Source: Alnus glutinosa (taxonomy: Eukaryota > Streptophyta > Magnoliopsida > Fagales > Betulaceae). Taken from it: 64,000 nt of DNA. Location of the stretch: positions 10,898,654 through 10,962,653 of the forward strand of contig NC_084886.1 in the NCBI RefSeq assembly GCF_958979055.1. Direction: 5' to 3'. The notes beneath the pieces are model-generated. The model saw only the letters and a list, made by a program, of their open reading frames with translations. It had not been told where the DNA came from and did no database searches. Made by a program: the position numbers and the translations under genes. This document shows, one piece after another, positions 34,601 through 45,662 of the stretch (the stretch's first letter is position 1; each line of letters starts with the position of its first letter).

Positions 34601-36105
34601 GGTTACGTGAGTTAGGTTAGGTCACACTCGCTTATTTAAATGGAGTATGTCAAAAGTGAAAGAATTGGCCTATTTAATTAAATGAGTCGAATTCAAATTA
34701 ATCTATATAGTCTTATAATCATGCCTGAACAGAACTCGAACGCGAATTACCATCACTTTGTTACGTAGGATAAAAGAAATATAAGATGCGTTGGGTTTGG
34801 CTAGCCACGTGAGTCACGTGACAATGAAGAAGAGTTGCTGAATGCGTGTGAATAACCTAAGCATGGGTTGGGCTGGAAGCCCATTTCATTGTATTCATCG
34901 ACAGGCCGTTAGTTAATAGTTGAAATCCATTTTTGTAATTGAAAGCCCAATAGCCCAACTCAGGAGTTAGTGCTGGTATAATTGAGCAAATAAGCCCTAT
35001 AATAATGAGAAGAGCATATGAAAGAAGTTGTTAGGAGGTTGTAAACCAAGTCTGGGAGGTGTTTGGCTACTCTGAAATCCGGCAAGAAAATTCTCTTTCT
35101 CAATCCTATTCATTGAGTAATGCTATCACTAGGACTCATGCCTCCCTTTATCCCCTAAAGGCGAAGTAGGTTTTAAAATTACCATCAAATCAAAGATTTA
35201 ATAATGATGTATTCCAAATCTAATTGTAATTTTAATGTCAAACTTATATATTTGTGTCAAAAGTTCATTTCACCTTGGTACCAATATCAGAGCATTCTTC
35301 GAAATATAGGTGGAGATTTACAATCTCTAATAAGACCTTTCGAATTGTGGTATGAATTTGGGATTTCAAACACATTGCTTTTGTTATTAATGTACTTTGG
35401 CATTAAATTTCTAGTAATAATTTATACTAGAATCTTCACATATATATATATAAAATAAAGAAACAAAATACCCTTTTCCTACCGCAACAGATATCTTGTT
35501 AAATTAAGATCCTTGATACACTGTTTTTCCCTTGTGGGCATAAATTAAATATAATTATGCAGGGTAAGTCAGCCAGATATCATACAAATCAGTATAAAAT
35601 TTTAGTTGGCAAATCAAAACAAAATTTTGACTCACTCGAATTCACATGTGCTCCAGCCAACACAGGAATAGAGAACCTGCCTTGTTTATCCGTATATGTA
35701 TTACTGTGGATCTAAACCACCAGGAAACATGAACCCCAGCACCAACCACACATCTCTAAGATGATGCCAGCAAGAATAACTGAAAAAACAATCAACTTAA
35801 ATGATCAGATCAAAGGGACGCCAGCTGAAATTGTAATCATTACCACCTACACTTTTGTTACAGATTGCAAAAGACAGAAATAAGAGTGAAGAAGAAGATG
35901 AAGAATCAAGGAAATGAAAAAGAAAAAGCATGGTAAGCTACATCGATACAATTTCTGGGCTGTGAGACTTGTCATGGACTACAAAGAAAAGAAACAAACA
36001 AAATGCAAACTAAAAATTAAGCATCAGAACTGAAATAATACAGTACAGAAAACCTGTCAAAACCCTGAAAGCCAAGGTTAAAAAATAAAAAAGTGGTGTG
36101 CGCGC

Positions 36106-36137
<32 letters not shown>

Positions 36138-37010
36138 TTATATATGCATCAGGATGCAGAAAGGAGTAAAAAGATGCCAACACCAGAATATGACCATATG
36201 TACATGATGTGTTTGATCAACAGTTGATTTAAGGGAAAGAAAAAAAATCAGGTGACAGCAGATAAAAGTGGCACATATAACCATGATGAGAAAATTAACA
36301 ATTTTGTGTAACTGAAAATATTCCAACAAGGGTAGACTGTACCGATCTTGAGAACAATAAACAAAATAAGTTTTGAGCAACCCGTCAAAAGGAATGATAA
36401 TAGAAGCAGTCATTCTTCTTAACATGGACAATTTTTTTTTTTAATCTGACCCGATCTGTCCCTCCCAACATTCTCTATATCACATAATTTTAATTTTCTA
36501 TTTTCCTTTCTCTTCTCTTTTTACTTTTCTCTCTAGTAGGAGTATTGAAATATCTAAACCATGATTAATTGTTTCTTTTTCTTATCAACTTCATAGTTTG
36601 CTTTAGAAACCCTTCACATGAAAAAATGAATCTACACTGCATAAATCTATCCCATTGACACTTTGTACAACACCTCTTATGATTGATAAAAGTTTGCAAA
36701 CTGTATACAAATCTTAAGACATCCTTTTCTTAAAGTTCCTCAATAATCTCTTTTATTTCTCTCTCCCATTCTTAATTCATCTTTTAAGGCCTATAATATC
36801 AACAAAAGTTATGAAGCATATTCACAAGTCTGCAAGTTTAGCATTCAAGAACGCTAGCTGAATCACTCTGGAGCTACACAAAAAAGGCATTTCTCAGATA
36901 TAAAGATTACCGGTGAATATGGTTGAGGAAACCCATTCCTTTTCAATATGGTGAATGGGGGTTCATTTCTGAGTTAGAATAACCAACAGCTAGAAGTGTG
37001 AATCAAATTT
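31620..37010. other. Convergent intergenic region, TBC / O-fucosyltransferase
   Basis: This 5.4-kb space holds the 3' ends of two converging genes. A part MITE lies at about 32265-32345 and a fuller one at 33318-33550. A 'gggtcgggtggttgacccag' type repeat is near 34560. A stretch at 34960-35110 resembles an LTR, but no partner was found. A (GA)n tract lies near 36107-36135 in the likely 3' UTR of the O-fucosyltransferase gene. The frame at 33011-33265 has no recognised domain. No supported gene was found. Confidence 0.6.
33318..33550. mobile_element. MITE with TIRs and a 12-bp end hairpin
   Basis: The left end 'agtaatgttattttatagta' pairs with the right 'tactaaataacattact'. A perfect short hairpin (AGCATTCTACTA, AA, TAGTAGAATGCT) lies at 33475-33500, and part of it is repeated directly after an A-run at about 33520. 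The inner 'tacaacttactaatgtgaca' block is shared with diverged pieces near 32300. Confidence 0.6.
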
Positions 37011-40000
37011 CTATCTTTCTGCTCCAGATACGGTCAAATTTGATGTGGTCAATGATTTCAAGTCATCGGTCTCTTCGCTCTCTTCGCTCTCTAAGCGGCT
37101 GCTCAGAATTTGCAGAACATCATCTGGTGGACATTTGTCAGCAGGATTCTGTGGTGAAGTTTGGCAGAAACATTCAGGCCAAGAATTTGTATAGAAAGAC
37201 TCTGGTGAGACCCGCTTGTGGGGTCCACCAAAGTTTGTTTTGAGCATGGCTTGCCTAACAGCTTCATCAAAACCTGCTGTCCGCCCATTCTCCCGATCAA
37301 TGAAGATAGGAGCAAGAGCCTTCCTGTCAGGTCTGATTGTAGTTCGGAAGCCATAGTAAAGACGGTGTCCAAGGAGATTGTTTGCAAAGTTGCTTGGGCC
37401 ATCATATGTCGGCATAAAAATGTCAGAGAGGAGACAAACCATGTAATCAACAGCAGACCCCAACAGTCCCCTAGTGTTCTCAGCTAGCTCATCTGTATGT
37501 TCCACAGAACTATGGTTCTCAAGTTGAGGGAAACGCGTCCGAAATGGTTTCATGAATCGATCCCCACCAAAAAGTTCACCAGCTGCCAGGTATATTCTGG
37601 TAGAATTATCAAACCCCATTGCACGTAGAATAAGACCAACCTGTAGTAACAAGAGACATCATAATATTAATACATGGACAGTCATTGGTGTATTATGAAA
37701 ATTAATTAGGAAAATATCACAAGACACCAAACTGAGGTTATAGTCAGTCCTGGACTAATCAATGTATCAATCTTCTTAACCTTGACGAGCTTTGTACTGG
37801 AAGTTTAAGAAAAATTATTTTTCCAGCAACTGATGAGGATAATAACAAGAAAGAAGATCACCTCTTCTGGAGTTAACGGGCATTTCCCAATGGCCCTCCT
37901 TTCATCATAATTGAGTACTTTCGGTGCAAAATTGTCCTTCCGATACTTCTTCAATATCATTTTCTCCGCAGGGTTAAATATATCTAGGCACCTACATATG
38001 ACACCCAATGTTAGAGGTCAAGAGTATTCTCTTGCAAATATTGGTAAAATCCGAATTCATTTACTGCCGAATACAGATTTATTCAAATCCCTAATCCGCA
38101 ATGGTGAAGCACACCAAAGGAAAATCTTGAAAGAGAGGAGTTTTATCCAGCAAATGTACCAGAGGATAACCATCAAATTATGTATAAAAGGGGGGTCCAC
38201 CAAACTGTACCCCAGAAAAGTCTTAACAAATAGACACTCCGTTTCAACATTTCTAGAAGGTTCAAGTTCAACATCTTTTTATGGTACGCCTACATCCCCC
38301 ACTAATCCAGCATTTTATTTTTATCCAAATTCCAACACTTAAAAGGTCCAGAAAGTATTTAATTGCAACCAAAGCTCAAATCACTTAAGTTAAAAGCTTT
38401 AGCAAATGATGAAGTAGGACAAGCAGTGAGTCTCTTTGGATTTGCTTGCTATTGCTATATGGATAGACATCACCCACCCCAAATATTAAGAAAGAAAAAG
38501 AATACAAAGTAAGACTGTTATAGGAAGATTAAAAAATTATAGTCGGATGTGACAAAAAAAAGTAATAGCAATGACAACCATAAAAAAAAGGTCACATAAT
38601 TCTTACGGAAATAAGTAATAAAAGACCCACAACAGTATGACTATATCTTTTACATGACACCCCATAATTCTTCAATATCTCTTACTTTAGCTTCCACATA
38701 TTTACTTTAACCCCCATCAGTAACACTGCAATACAGTTTCAGGTCTCTATCTCAGATCTAGGATGGAAAGTCATTTGCCGAGCCAGGCTCACAGCCAACA
38801 AGCCAAGCATGAGGTTCTCAAGTTCAGCTTGTAGGTTTTTTTTTTTTTCCCATATTCAATAAAGGGAAAGGGTTACAAGGGGGGATATTTCAGCTTGTAG
38901 CTTGAGAGTAGCTCAAGCTCACTCATTGAGTTGTTGACCAAGCTTTGACCGAACCACTCGTGGACAACTTGGCTCAATTACACCCCTATTTCTCATCAAG
39001 ATAACATAAAACTATTATACATAGATAGGATAGTTGACATAGCCCCATAAATAAATGATAAATTCTTATACAAATCTTAGTGGTTGAGGAATAGAATGTA
39101 CCAATTAGTGGTTTTTTCCTCAAAAAAATTATATTTCACCCTTACCATAAAAACTGTTGTCTCCTAAGCAAATAAAATATGCAAACACGGTCCTTACAAT
39201 AGGCAGTTAAATCAACCATTTATTTTTTATTTTTTATAAGAATTAAATCAATCATTTATCCTTAATAAATGATCCTTAATCATTTGTAGAGTTGTGTGCC
39301 TTTGTGTGCTTGGGTGGGTTTGTGGGTCGTTCCTCGGGCTTTCGGTTTTTGCTTGGATTCTTTTGAGGGGTGTTTCTCTTGGGTTTTTCTCGGGTTCTTG
39401 GGTTTTTTTTCTTTGGGTTTAGGGGGTCCTATTGGGGGTTTTTGGGGTTGGTTTGGGTGCTTTTTAGGGGCTTTTATTGTATTACAGGGGTTACTAATGG
39501 GGGTTTCTATTGTATTGTGGAGGTCACTATTATGCTTGTTAGGGGTTTTCTGGTGGGTTCCTTGTGGGTTTTCTTGGGTTTTTTTTGTGGGGGGTTTCTA
39601 TTGTATTGTGGAGGTTACTATTATGCTTGTTAGGGGTTTTCTTGTGGGTTCCTTGTGGGTTTTCTTGGGTTTTTTATGTGGGCTAGCTGGGTTGCTTCTG
39701 TGTATACTTCATGTGTACTTAGGGGCGTCTTATGCTTTTTTTAATGAAATTCTCTTACTTATATAAAAAAAAAAAAAGTATGTGATCCTAAACCCCTTGC
39801 ATACGCACAGCCTGACAGTCATATATAAGTCTATCCAAACAACATAGAAAATCAGGATACATACCCAGCAAATGCCAGCATATCCATCTCGAAACGAAGA
39901 TGTATAGACATGAAGTGACCTTGTGAGCGGAGCTTATCAACTATCGATTGACTTAACTTCATAATATGTGGTTTGAATCTTAGAGCATGATAATTAACTC

Positions 40001-43000
40001 TACACCTCAATCTTTGGTACTCAGCGTTGTCAATTTCTTCAGCCAAACGGTGTGAAAAGGGAGTGAGATAAATTGCACCATGTTGCTTCATCTTCTCTAG
40101 AGCATCTGTGGTATACCAACTGATAGGAGCATCTCTAGGCGGACGAATCTTAGTCAAGTGAAGGAAAAAAATGGGAAAAAATAGTTAACATTTCAAGTAT
40201 CATTGAAGAATTTCAAATGAATTCTGCTCGTGGATGTGAAGAAAATGCTGAAGTTCTACCTGAAAGGCTTTAATCTTCTTCATTTTCCCATTTTTGCGAA
40301 TTTCTGGTATACGTTCAACAATCCGTACATCAAACCTCAATGTATTGATAAAATGTTCAACATCGTAGATACCATAGAAACCACTGCATGGATGAAAAAT
40401 ACTATGAGTTATTAAATCTCATGAGATACACCAACTACATCAGAATGAGAAAACACGCTTTGACAAAAGGCTAAATAAGGGATCAAGTACTCGCATGACA
40501 GAAGTTCTTTCTAGTTGGCTTGGTACCATCGCAAACAAAAAGAAATACAAGAGCAAATTGCTGTAGATTATACAATGATCTTTATCTGACTGCATTCAAG
40601 CAAATGTAGCATTCATGATAAGGGTAAAAATAGATACCTCTCATCGTGCCAAAAGGAGTTTGCGTCCAACTCAGGCAGCACTAAGGTAGCATTCATGATT
40701 CGTGCAGCAAGAACTGCATTACAAATCTAAAGCATCCAAAAGAGCATATATCAATTTGCATAAAACACCTCCATCATATAAAGCAGTACCCTAATATTGA
40801 TGCTGACTTTATTTAGCACAATCAAATGTATTCTTAAAATTCCAGGTAGGTAATAAAAATTGAGCATCCTCATTTATCATGTAAAATCTTTTTGTTCACT
40901 TCTTCCTTTCCTTTTTTTTTTTCCCTTGTTGTTTTAAACCATAATAATAGAGCTATTATGGAAGATACATATTTATTTGGCTTCCCCCCACGAGAAAATT
41001 TGAAGGATCCAAGAATTAAAAGGTGCAATGAAGAGAAAAGGATGCAAACCGCACTACGTTGCTGGTTCAGACCACCATTACAGCGTACACGCAGATAGCC
41101 ATTACTCTCACTTGGAGCTGGAGGAGCTGCCACAATGCACAAGAGCAAACCAAAATTTCAAAATCAGAAGTCTCTTAAAACCTAAAGAAGTTTAGCACAA
41201 AATTCAGAAGTTTGTCATCATAGGAGAGCATTCTTTGAGAAAATGAAAAGGTACGTACGAGGCCAATCAGATCGTGGAGCAGAGGATGGCTTCCAACCAC
41301 CAGAATCAGCACTTCTCCAAAGTTCATCTAACTTGATCTGCTTGAAACAGGAATAAATGAATGATCACATTTTTGAATGAGTTATAATAATGATCAACTG
41401 CTACAAGAGGAAGAGTGTGAAGAGACATCCAGCATGTGCAAACATGTGTTTATCTATGTGTTCAGAGAAAGTAACATCACAATACCCAAATTCTCATGGA
41501 CCCACATGCTTGGCATGAAACTCAAGTGATATAACTCTTCCTCATAGAAATGCTCTCCAATGCTACAACCATCTGTCGATGAACCTCAGAGGTGTACAAA
41601 CCGATACACCAGTCAAAAATTATTAGATTACTAGTGAGTGGTACTCTGAGTTTTGAACCCAAGACTTCACCTCCCATCCTATTCTTACAGAAAAAGAGGA
41701 AGTATCATTTGAACTCAAACTAATTAGCCCTAACAACCGTAATCATTTCATGATTGATGTAAGCTTAAGCATTTTTTTTCTTCATATTATAACAAGGATT
41801 GTGGATTTTTTGTTTTATCATAAGGCAAAATCAGCTGGTTCTTCGTTCAGTTAGAATCTTTTCAAGTAACACTAAAAAAGAAGAGGAGAAGAACAATTTT
41901 CTAACAGAAGTTTTAGAGTAAACTCATACACCGAACTTCTTTTCTTTTTTTTTTCTTTTCTCAGTTTGGTCTAGCTTATTATGCTCAACAAACTTTACTC
42001 TTTAGAAAATTCTAGGAAATCAAGCACCAGCAGCTTATCTAGGGAATTTTAAGGAGTTCTTTCAAATGTTAAGAAGATATAGTTGACATAACAAATCTCA
42101 GTACCATATATAACCTTTTTTTTATTTCCATTGAAAAAATAAAGGAATGATTTCTTAAAGCAATCGAATTTTATTAAAACCAAATGGTGCACCCAAGTAC
42201 GCAAGGAACATATACAAGAGAAACACCTAACCGAAAAAAGAAAAAGAATCAAAAACTCACGGAAACTAGAAATATGGAAACTATCATAAGCAGCCATCCA
42301 ATGGAAAATGGAGTTAAAGAAAAAGGCATTTAACTCTAACACTGTCTTTTCTCTATCTTCAAAGCATCGATCGTTTCTTTCTCTCCAAATGCACCACATC
42401 AAGCATTGCGGAGTCATCTTCTAGAGAGCTTCACTCAGCAGGCTACCAAACTGCCCTCTCCAAGATGTGAAAAGATCTCTCACTCGACGAGGTATGACCC
42501 AAGCTAAGTCAAACAATCCGAAAATTGAGTTACATAAAGCACTAGCTAACTAGCAATGGAGTAAAAGATGGTCGACGGTTTCTCCACTCTTCTTACACAA
42601 ACAACACCAATCAATCACAATGATATGTTACTTAAGTTGTCCAAAGTGAAGATCTTACCTAAAGTGGCCGTCCAAGAGAAGAAAGCCACTCTCAATGGGG
42701 CCTTACTCTGCCAAATGCACCTCCAAGGGAAATGGGTGCTATCAAGGGGGATTAAGACATTATAGAACAAGCTAACCTCAAACCGCCTTCTCTTGGAGGG
42801 GATCCAATAAAGCTTGTCTACACCATTGTCTCAAACTAATGGCGTACAACTTATCAAAGAACGAAGTAAAGAATTCCAACTCCCAATCATGCGTTGATCT
42901 AACAAAATTAATGTTTCATTGATGAGAGCCATTAGAGAAATGAAGATTATCTGCCACAAAAGCATCCCTAAGGCAAGCAATGCTAAACAGTTCCAGAAAC

Positions 43001-44566
43001 GCTCCCTTAAGGGGCAACACCCCACACAAAATGTCATGCCAAAATCTAATTTTAGAGTCATCTCCCACCTCAAATTTGGTATGACTAGAAAACTCCCTCC
43101 AACTCCTAATATTTTTCCACACTCACCTCTTACGGCCCACGACCCTCATTTGAATACCACCCGCCCCACGAGCTATCATATTTTGAATCCACTACGACTC
43201 TCCACAAGGATTTTCTCTCATGCACATAGCGCCAAAGCCATTCCCCAAAAGAGCGTGATCAAATCAAGTTTTGGACCCCCAAACCTCCCTCACCAATCGG
43301 AGAGCAAACTTTGGACCAACTTACTAGGTGATTTGAAGCATAATTAAGAACAATTTGGGATGACCAAATGATCTAACCTGATGCTTATAGTAGACATGGT
43401 GTTGCATTAAACAAATGGAACGCAAACTCGTGACTGCTAATTTATGAGAAGAACAAAAGAAAGTAGATGAGGATATATAAAGAAGATAAGGATTGGGATT
43501 TTGGAGAAAAAATACAAAGATATTAGGAGTAGAGAAGATAGGGGATGAAGAAGAGAGGGGAGAGTCAAAGAAATTAGAAGAACAACCGCCAGCAGGAGAG
43601 AGTGAGCACAAGCTTTACCAACAAGAGCATTACAGTAATTTTTAAATACACGTGTAATTTTTCATGAACCCTTATAAGAAAATTGACCAATCATCACCCA
43701 TAGCACAACACAAATCCTAGGGTCAATTTTAAGAAATCCTGAAGACTTTTTATTGCCACTACTTGTAGTATTAGCGCCTGATTTTTTGAACAGTTCCATA
43801 AATGTAATCCCATACTCTATGAACAAATAATTATAAGCCACCGAATTTTGATGTGTCATCCAGATGCACCCTAATGCTTCCACAAGCTACATGTTATTTA
43901 AAAAATAAAATCTGACTTCGAATGACAGCAAGAATGGTGGAATTGTTTCTAAAATTTTAGATATTGTAGCCGATTTCACTCTTATCAACCCACTAATTCA
44001 GATTAACAACTTCTCAAGCTAATAAACGATAAAGATCCTATCAATCAGTTCACCTTGCAATTATTCAAAAAAAAAAAAAAAAACAACAACAACAACAATG
44101 AAAAACCAACCTCAAGCTAACGAAGCCATCAAGTTAGACAATGATTCGTTTCTCAAGGAATTCAAATAACAAGGTATCTGGCATCCAGAATTCCAACTCC
44201 GTTCATTTCCCACATTTTCTCCGCAACCAAAGAGCAAAAAAAAAAAAAAAAAAAATCACAACCAAATCCAAAACGCTATAAGACCTCAGCCCAGACGAAC
44301 CTCTGAGCGATAGCCGGATCCAGTATTTCTGGTGCCCGTGGACGAAAGCATCAGCGAAATGGTACAGATCATGAGAACCGCCACAGCGATCGACAACCTC
44401 CCCACCATTCCCTTCAAGCCTCCCGCTCCGCCTAGCTTCGCGTGCTGGCGATGATGCCCTAGCCTGAAACAACGATTTAATCGATTACTAAGCTCTGTTT
44501 GTTTCGATGGAAAAAACAAATTCTGGAAATGTATTGGAGAGAGTGAAGAGTAACGAACCTTCTCAT
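37011..44566 (-). CDS. O-fucosyltransferase family protein (plant DUF246 type)
   Basis: Coding exons on the minus strand: 44559-44566, 44301-44463, 41259-41337 (or to 41340), 41050-41126, 40638-40726, 40260-40383, 39865-40148, 37862-37991, 37011-37640; 527 aa (or 528). The first coding exon is only eight bases, giving MRR across the junction. A membrane anchor follows (residues about 26-43, LSIAVAVLMICTISLML). The catalytic-type domain contains NGYLRVRCNGGLNQQRSA, IRPPRDAPISWY, YLTPFSHRLAEEIDN, HFMSIHLRFEMDMLAFAG and DNSTRIYLAAGELFGG. It ends with ALAPIFIDREN and SWPECFCQ. This layout is a type II Golgi-type protein. The family takes GDP-fucose; the acceptor here is unknown. Sequence and length closely fit Arabidopsis At1g04910 from memory. 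Intron 2 contains a LINE and a SINE. Confidence 0.93.
39277..39778 (+). mobile_element. PolyA-ended retroelement tail in O-fucosyltransferase intron 7
   Basis: A very G/T-rich plus-strand block ends 'gtatacttcatgtgtactta', then TTTTTTTAATGAAATTCTC and an A-run at about 39766-39778. TGATCCT occurs on both sides (39270 and 39783), a weak target duplication. The layout is that of a LINE 3' end inserted antisense to the gene. It includes the 91-bp duplication listed next. Confidence 0.6.
39502..39683 (+). repeat. 91-bp tandem duplication
   Basis: Two copies, 39502-39592 and 39593-39683, begin 'ggtttctattgtattgtgga' and contain 'attatgcttgttaggggttt'. They differ at only a few bases. A decayed third copy may start near 39468 ('cttttattgtattacagggg'). 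The frame across them is rich in Gly, Trp, Phe and Leu and is not considered a protein. Confidence 0.88.
41640..41745 (-). mobile_element. tRNA-derived SINE in O-fucosyltransferase intron 2
   Basis: On the minus strand a B box GGGTTCAAAAC (41650-41660) follows an A-box-like TTTGAGTTCAAATG (about 41707-41720), with 'ctgtaagaataggatgg' between. The same block, diverged, is at 24540-24560, so these two are one SINE family. The downstream tail was not resolved. Confidence 0.6.
42130..43345 (-). mobile_element. LINE 3' fragment in O-fucosyltransferase intron 2
   Basis: Minus-strand frames give FEVGDDSKIRFWHDILCGV (about 43020-43080), then zf-RVT-like sequence, then PQCLMWCIWRERNDRCFED (about 42350-42415), the usual end of a plant L1 ORF2. 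Around 42640-42700 the nucleotide sequence closely matches the LINE at 640-690 ('atcttacctaaagtggccg' type). The element is 5'-truncated near 43345 and lies in sense with the gene. Confidence 0.85.
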
Positions 44567-44659
44567 TATTGTGAATGGATTTGGAAAGTGGTTTTCAAGA
44601 TTCAGCTTCCTCTGTCTTCAACTGCTGCTACTTCTATTATTATCAGTGACTGAAGATAG

Positions 44660-44680
44660 AGAGAGAGAGAGAGAGAGAAG
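44660..44680 (-). repeat. GA/CT tract in the leader of the O-fucosyltransferase gene
   Basis: About nine GA units (plus strand) lie about 95 bp upstream of the ATG at 44566, so the transcript side carries a CT tract. The position fits the 5' UTR. Confidence 0.6.
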
Positions 44681-44964
44681 TGACTGGATGAATTTGACGT
44701 TCGGATTGGCGGTGGGTCATGGGTCGGACTGGTCCAGCAACCCATTTTTCATATAATTGGATTTGGATCCTTCAGTATTTTAAGAAATATGATACATATT
44801 ACACCTTTTTATTTATGGTCAATACTATATTATATATATATATGTTGTAATGTTATTTAAATTTTTTAAATGAAATTACATTATTTACACCATTAAATAT
44901 ATATAAATAAACCAAAATCGTAATTATAAAATACTTCCTTCCATTTCAAGTCCTAATCCAAAAA

Positions 44965-45662
44965 ATCCTTGTTTCGAAGCTCTGGTGTTGGTGAGAAGAA
45001 AAACGAAGGGAGAGCACAAACCGAAGGATTTGTTTCGCCCGAGGGGAGGGAGGGAGGCTTCACGCCTTCCCTTCTGGGTGCTGGTGTTTCCCTTAGCCTT
45101 TAGGGCTAGGGTAGTTTTTTGTTCCCCTTGGTTTGTTTCCGGGGGTGGATGGCCACGCACCACTCTCTCGGCTTCCACTACCACGTCGGATGGCGGTTCT
45201 CGGAGGATCGGGTGTTTTCTTGCTGGCAGCTCCTCCCTCCCCTCACCGAATCTCTATTTAGGTGGTGTTTTTTCTGTTGTTTTGTTTTTGGTTTTCTTAG
45301 TTGCAGTTTTTCCGGCCACCTTCGTTTGTGGGGGTGTTGTTTTGTCGAATGCTGTGTTCTTTAGTTAAATCTGAAAGCTGCCTGTTAGATGCTTAGATTT
45401 TATTGGAGTTTTTTTTCGCTTTATAGCGTAAATTAGCCATCTTTTTTAGTAGTTGTGCTTATTTGGTTAAGGTGGCTTCCAATGTTGGTTCTTGTAATCT
45501 TTGGGTGTTTTTTTGGTAGTTTGCTCCCAAATTAGAAATTAGTTCTGATTTTATGTTTAGGAAGTCATGGTATTCCTTAACAATGTAATTGGACCTTTAG
45601 GTCTTTGGCTTATTTTAACGAAAGCAGTACTCTTTCTTCAAAAAAAAAAAAAAAAAAAGGAG
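44965..45662 (+). mobile_element. Retroposed non-LTR-type insertion with polyA and target duplication
   Basis: A locally GC-rich block begins near 44965 and ends in TTAACGAAAGCAGTACTC, a TTC run and an A-run at 45640-45658. Flanking copies 'gtcctaatccaaaaa' (44950-44964) and 'gtcaaaatccaaaaa' (45663-45677) match at 13 of 15 bases and lie at the expected places. This supports insertion by reverse transcription. The 127-codon frame at 44985-45368 has no domain I recognise. It may be a short LINE derivative or an unknown retrocopy. Confidence 0.65.

Noticed and set aside
34960..35120. Possible solo LTR
   Set aside because: The sequence resembles the end of an LTR, but no TG..CA limits, target duplication or second copy were seen.
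39296..39766. Plus-strand frame of 156 codons, very rich in Gly, Trp, Phe and Leu
   Set aside because: It is created by G/T-rich retroelement DNA with a 91-bp tandem duplication in an intron; no domain and no sensible start context.
44301..44519. Start of the O-fucosyltransferase gene at the ATG at 44519
   Set aside because: It would add an unrelated leader; the AG acceptor at 44464-44465 and the 8-base exon at 44559-44566 restore the family N-terminus.
44985..45368. 127-codon plus-strand frame
   Set aside because: No recognised domain; it lies inside a polyA-ended insertion, so it was listed only as part of that element.
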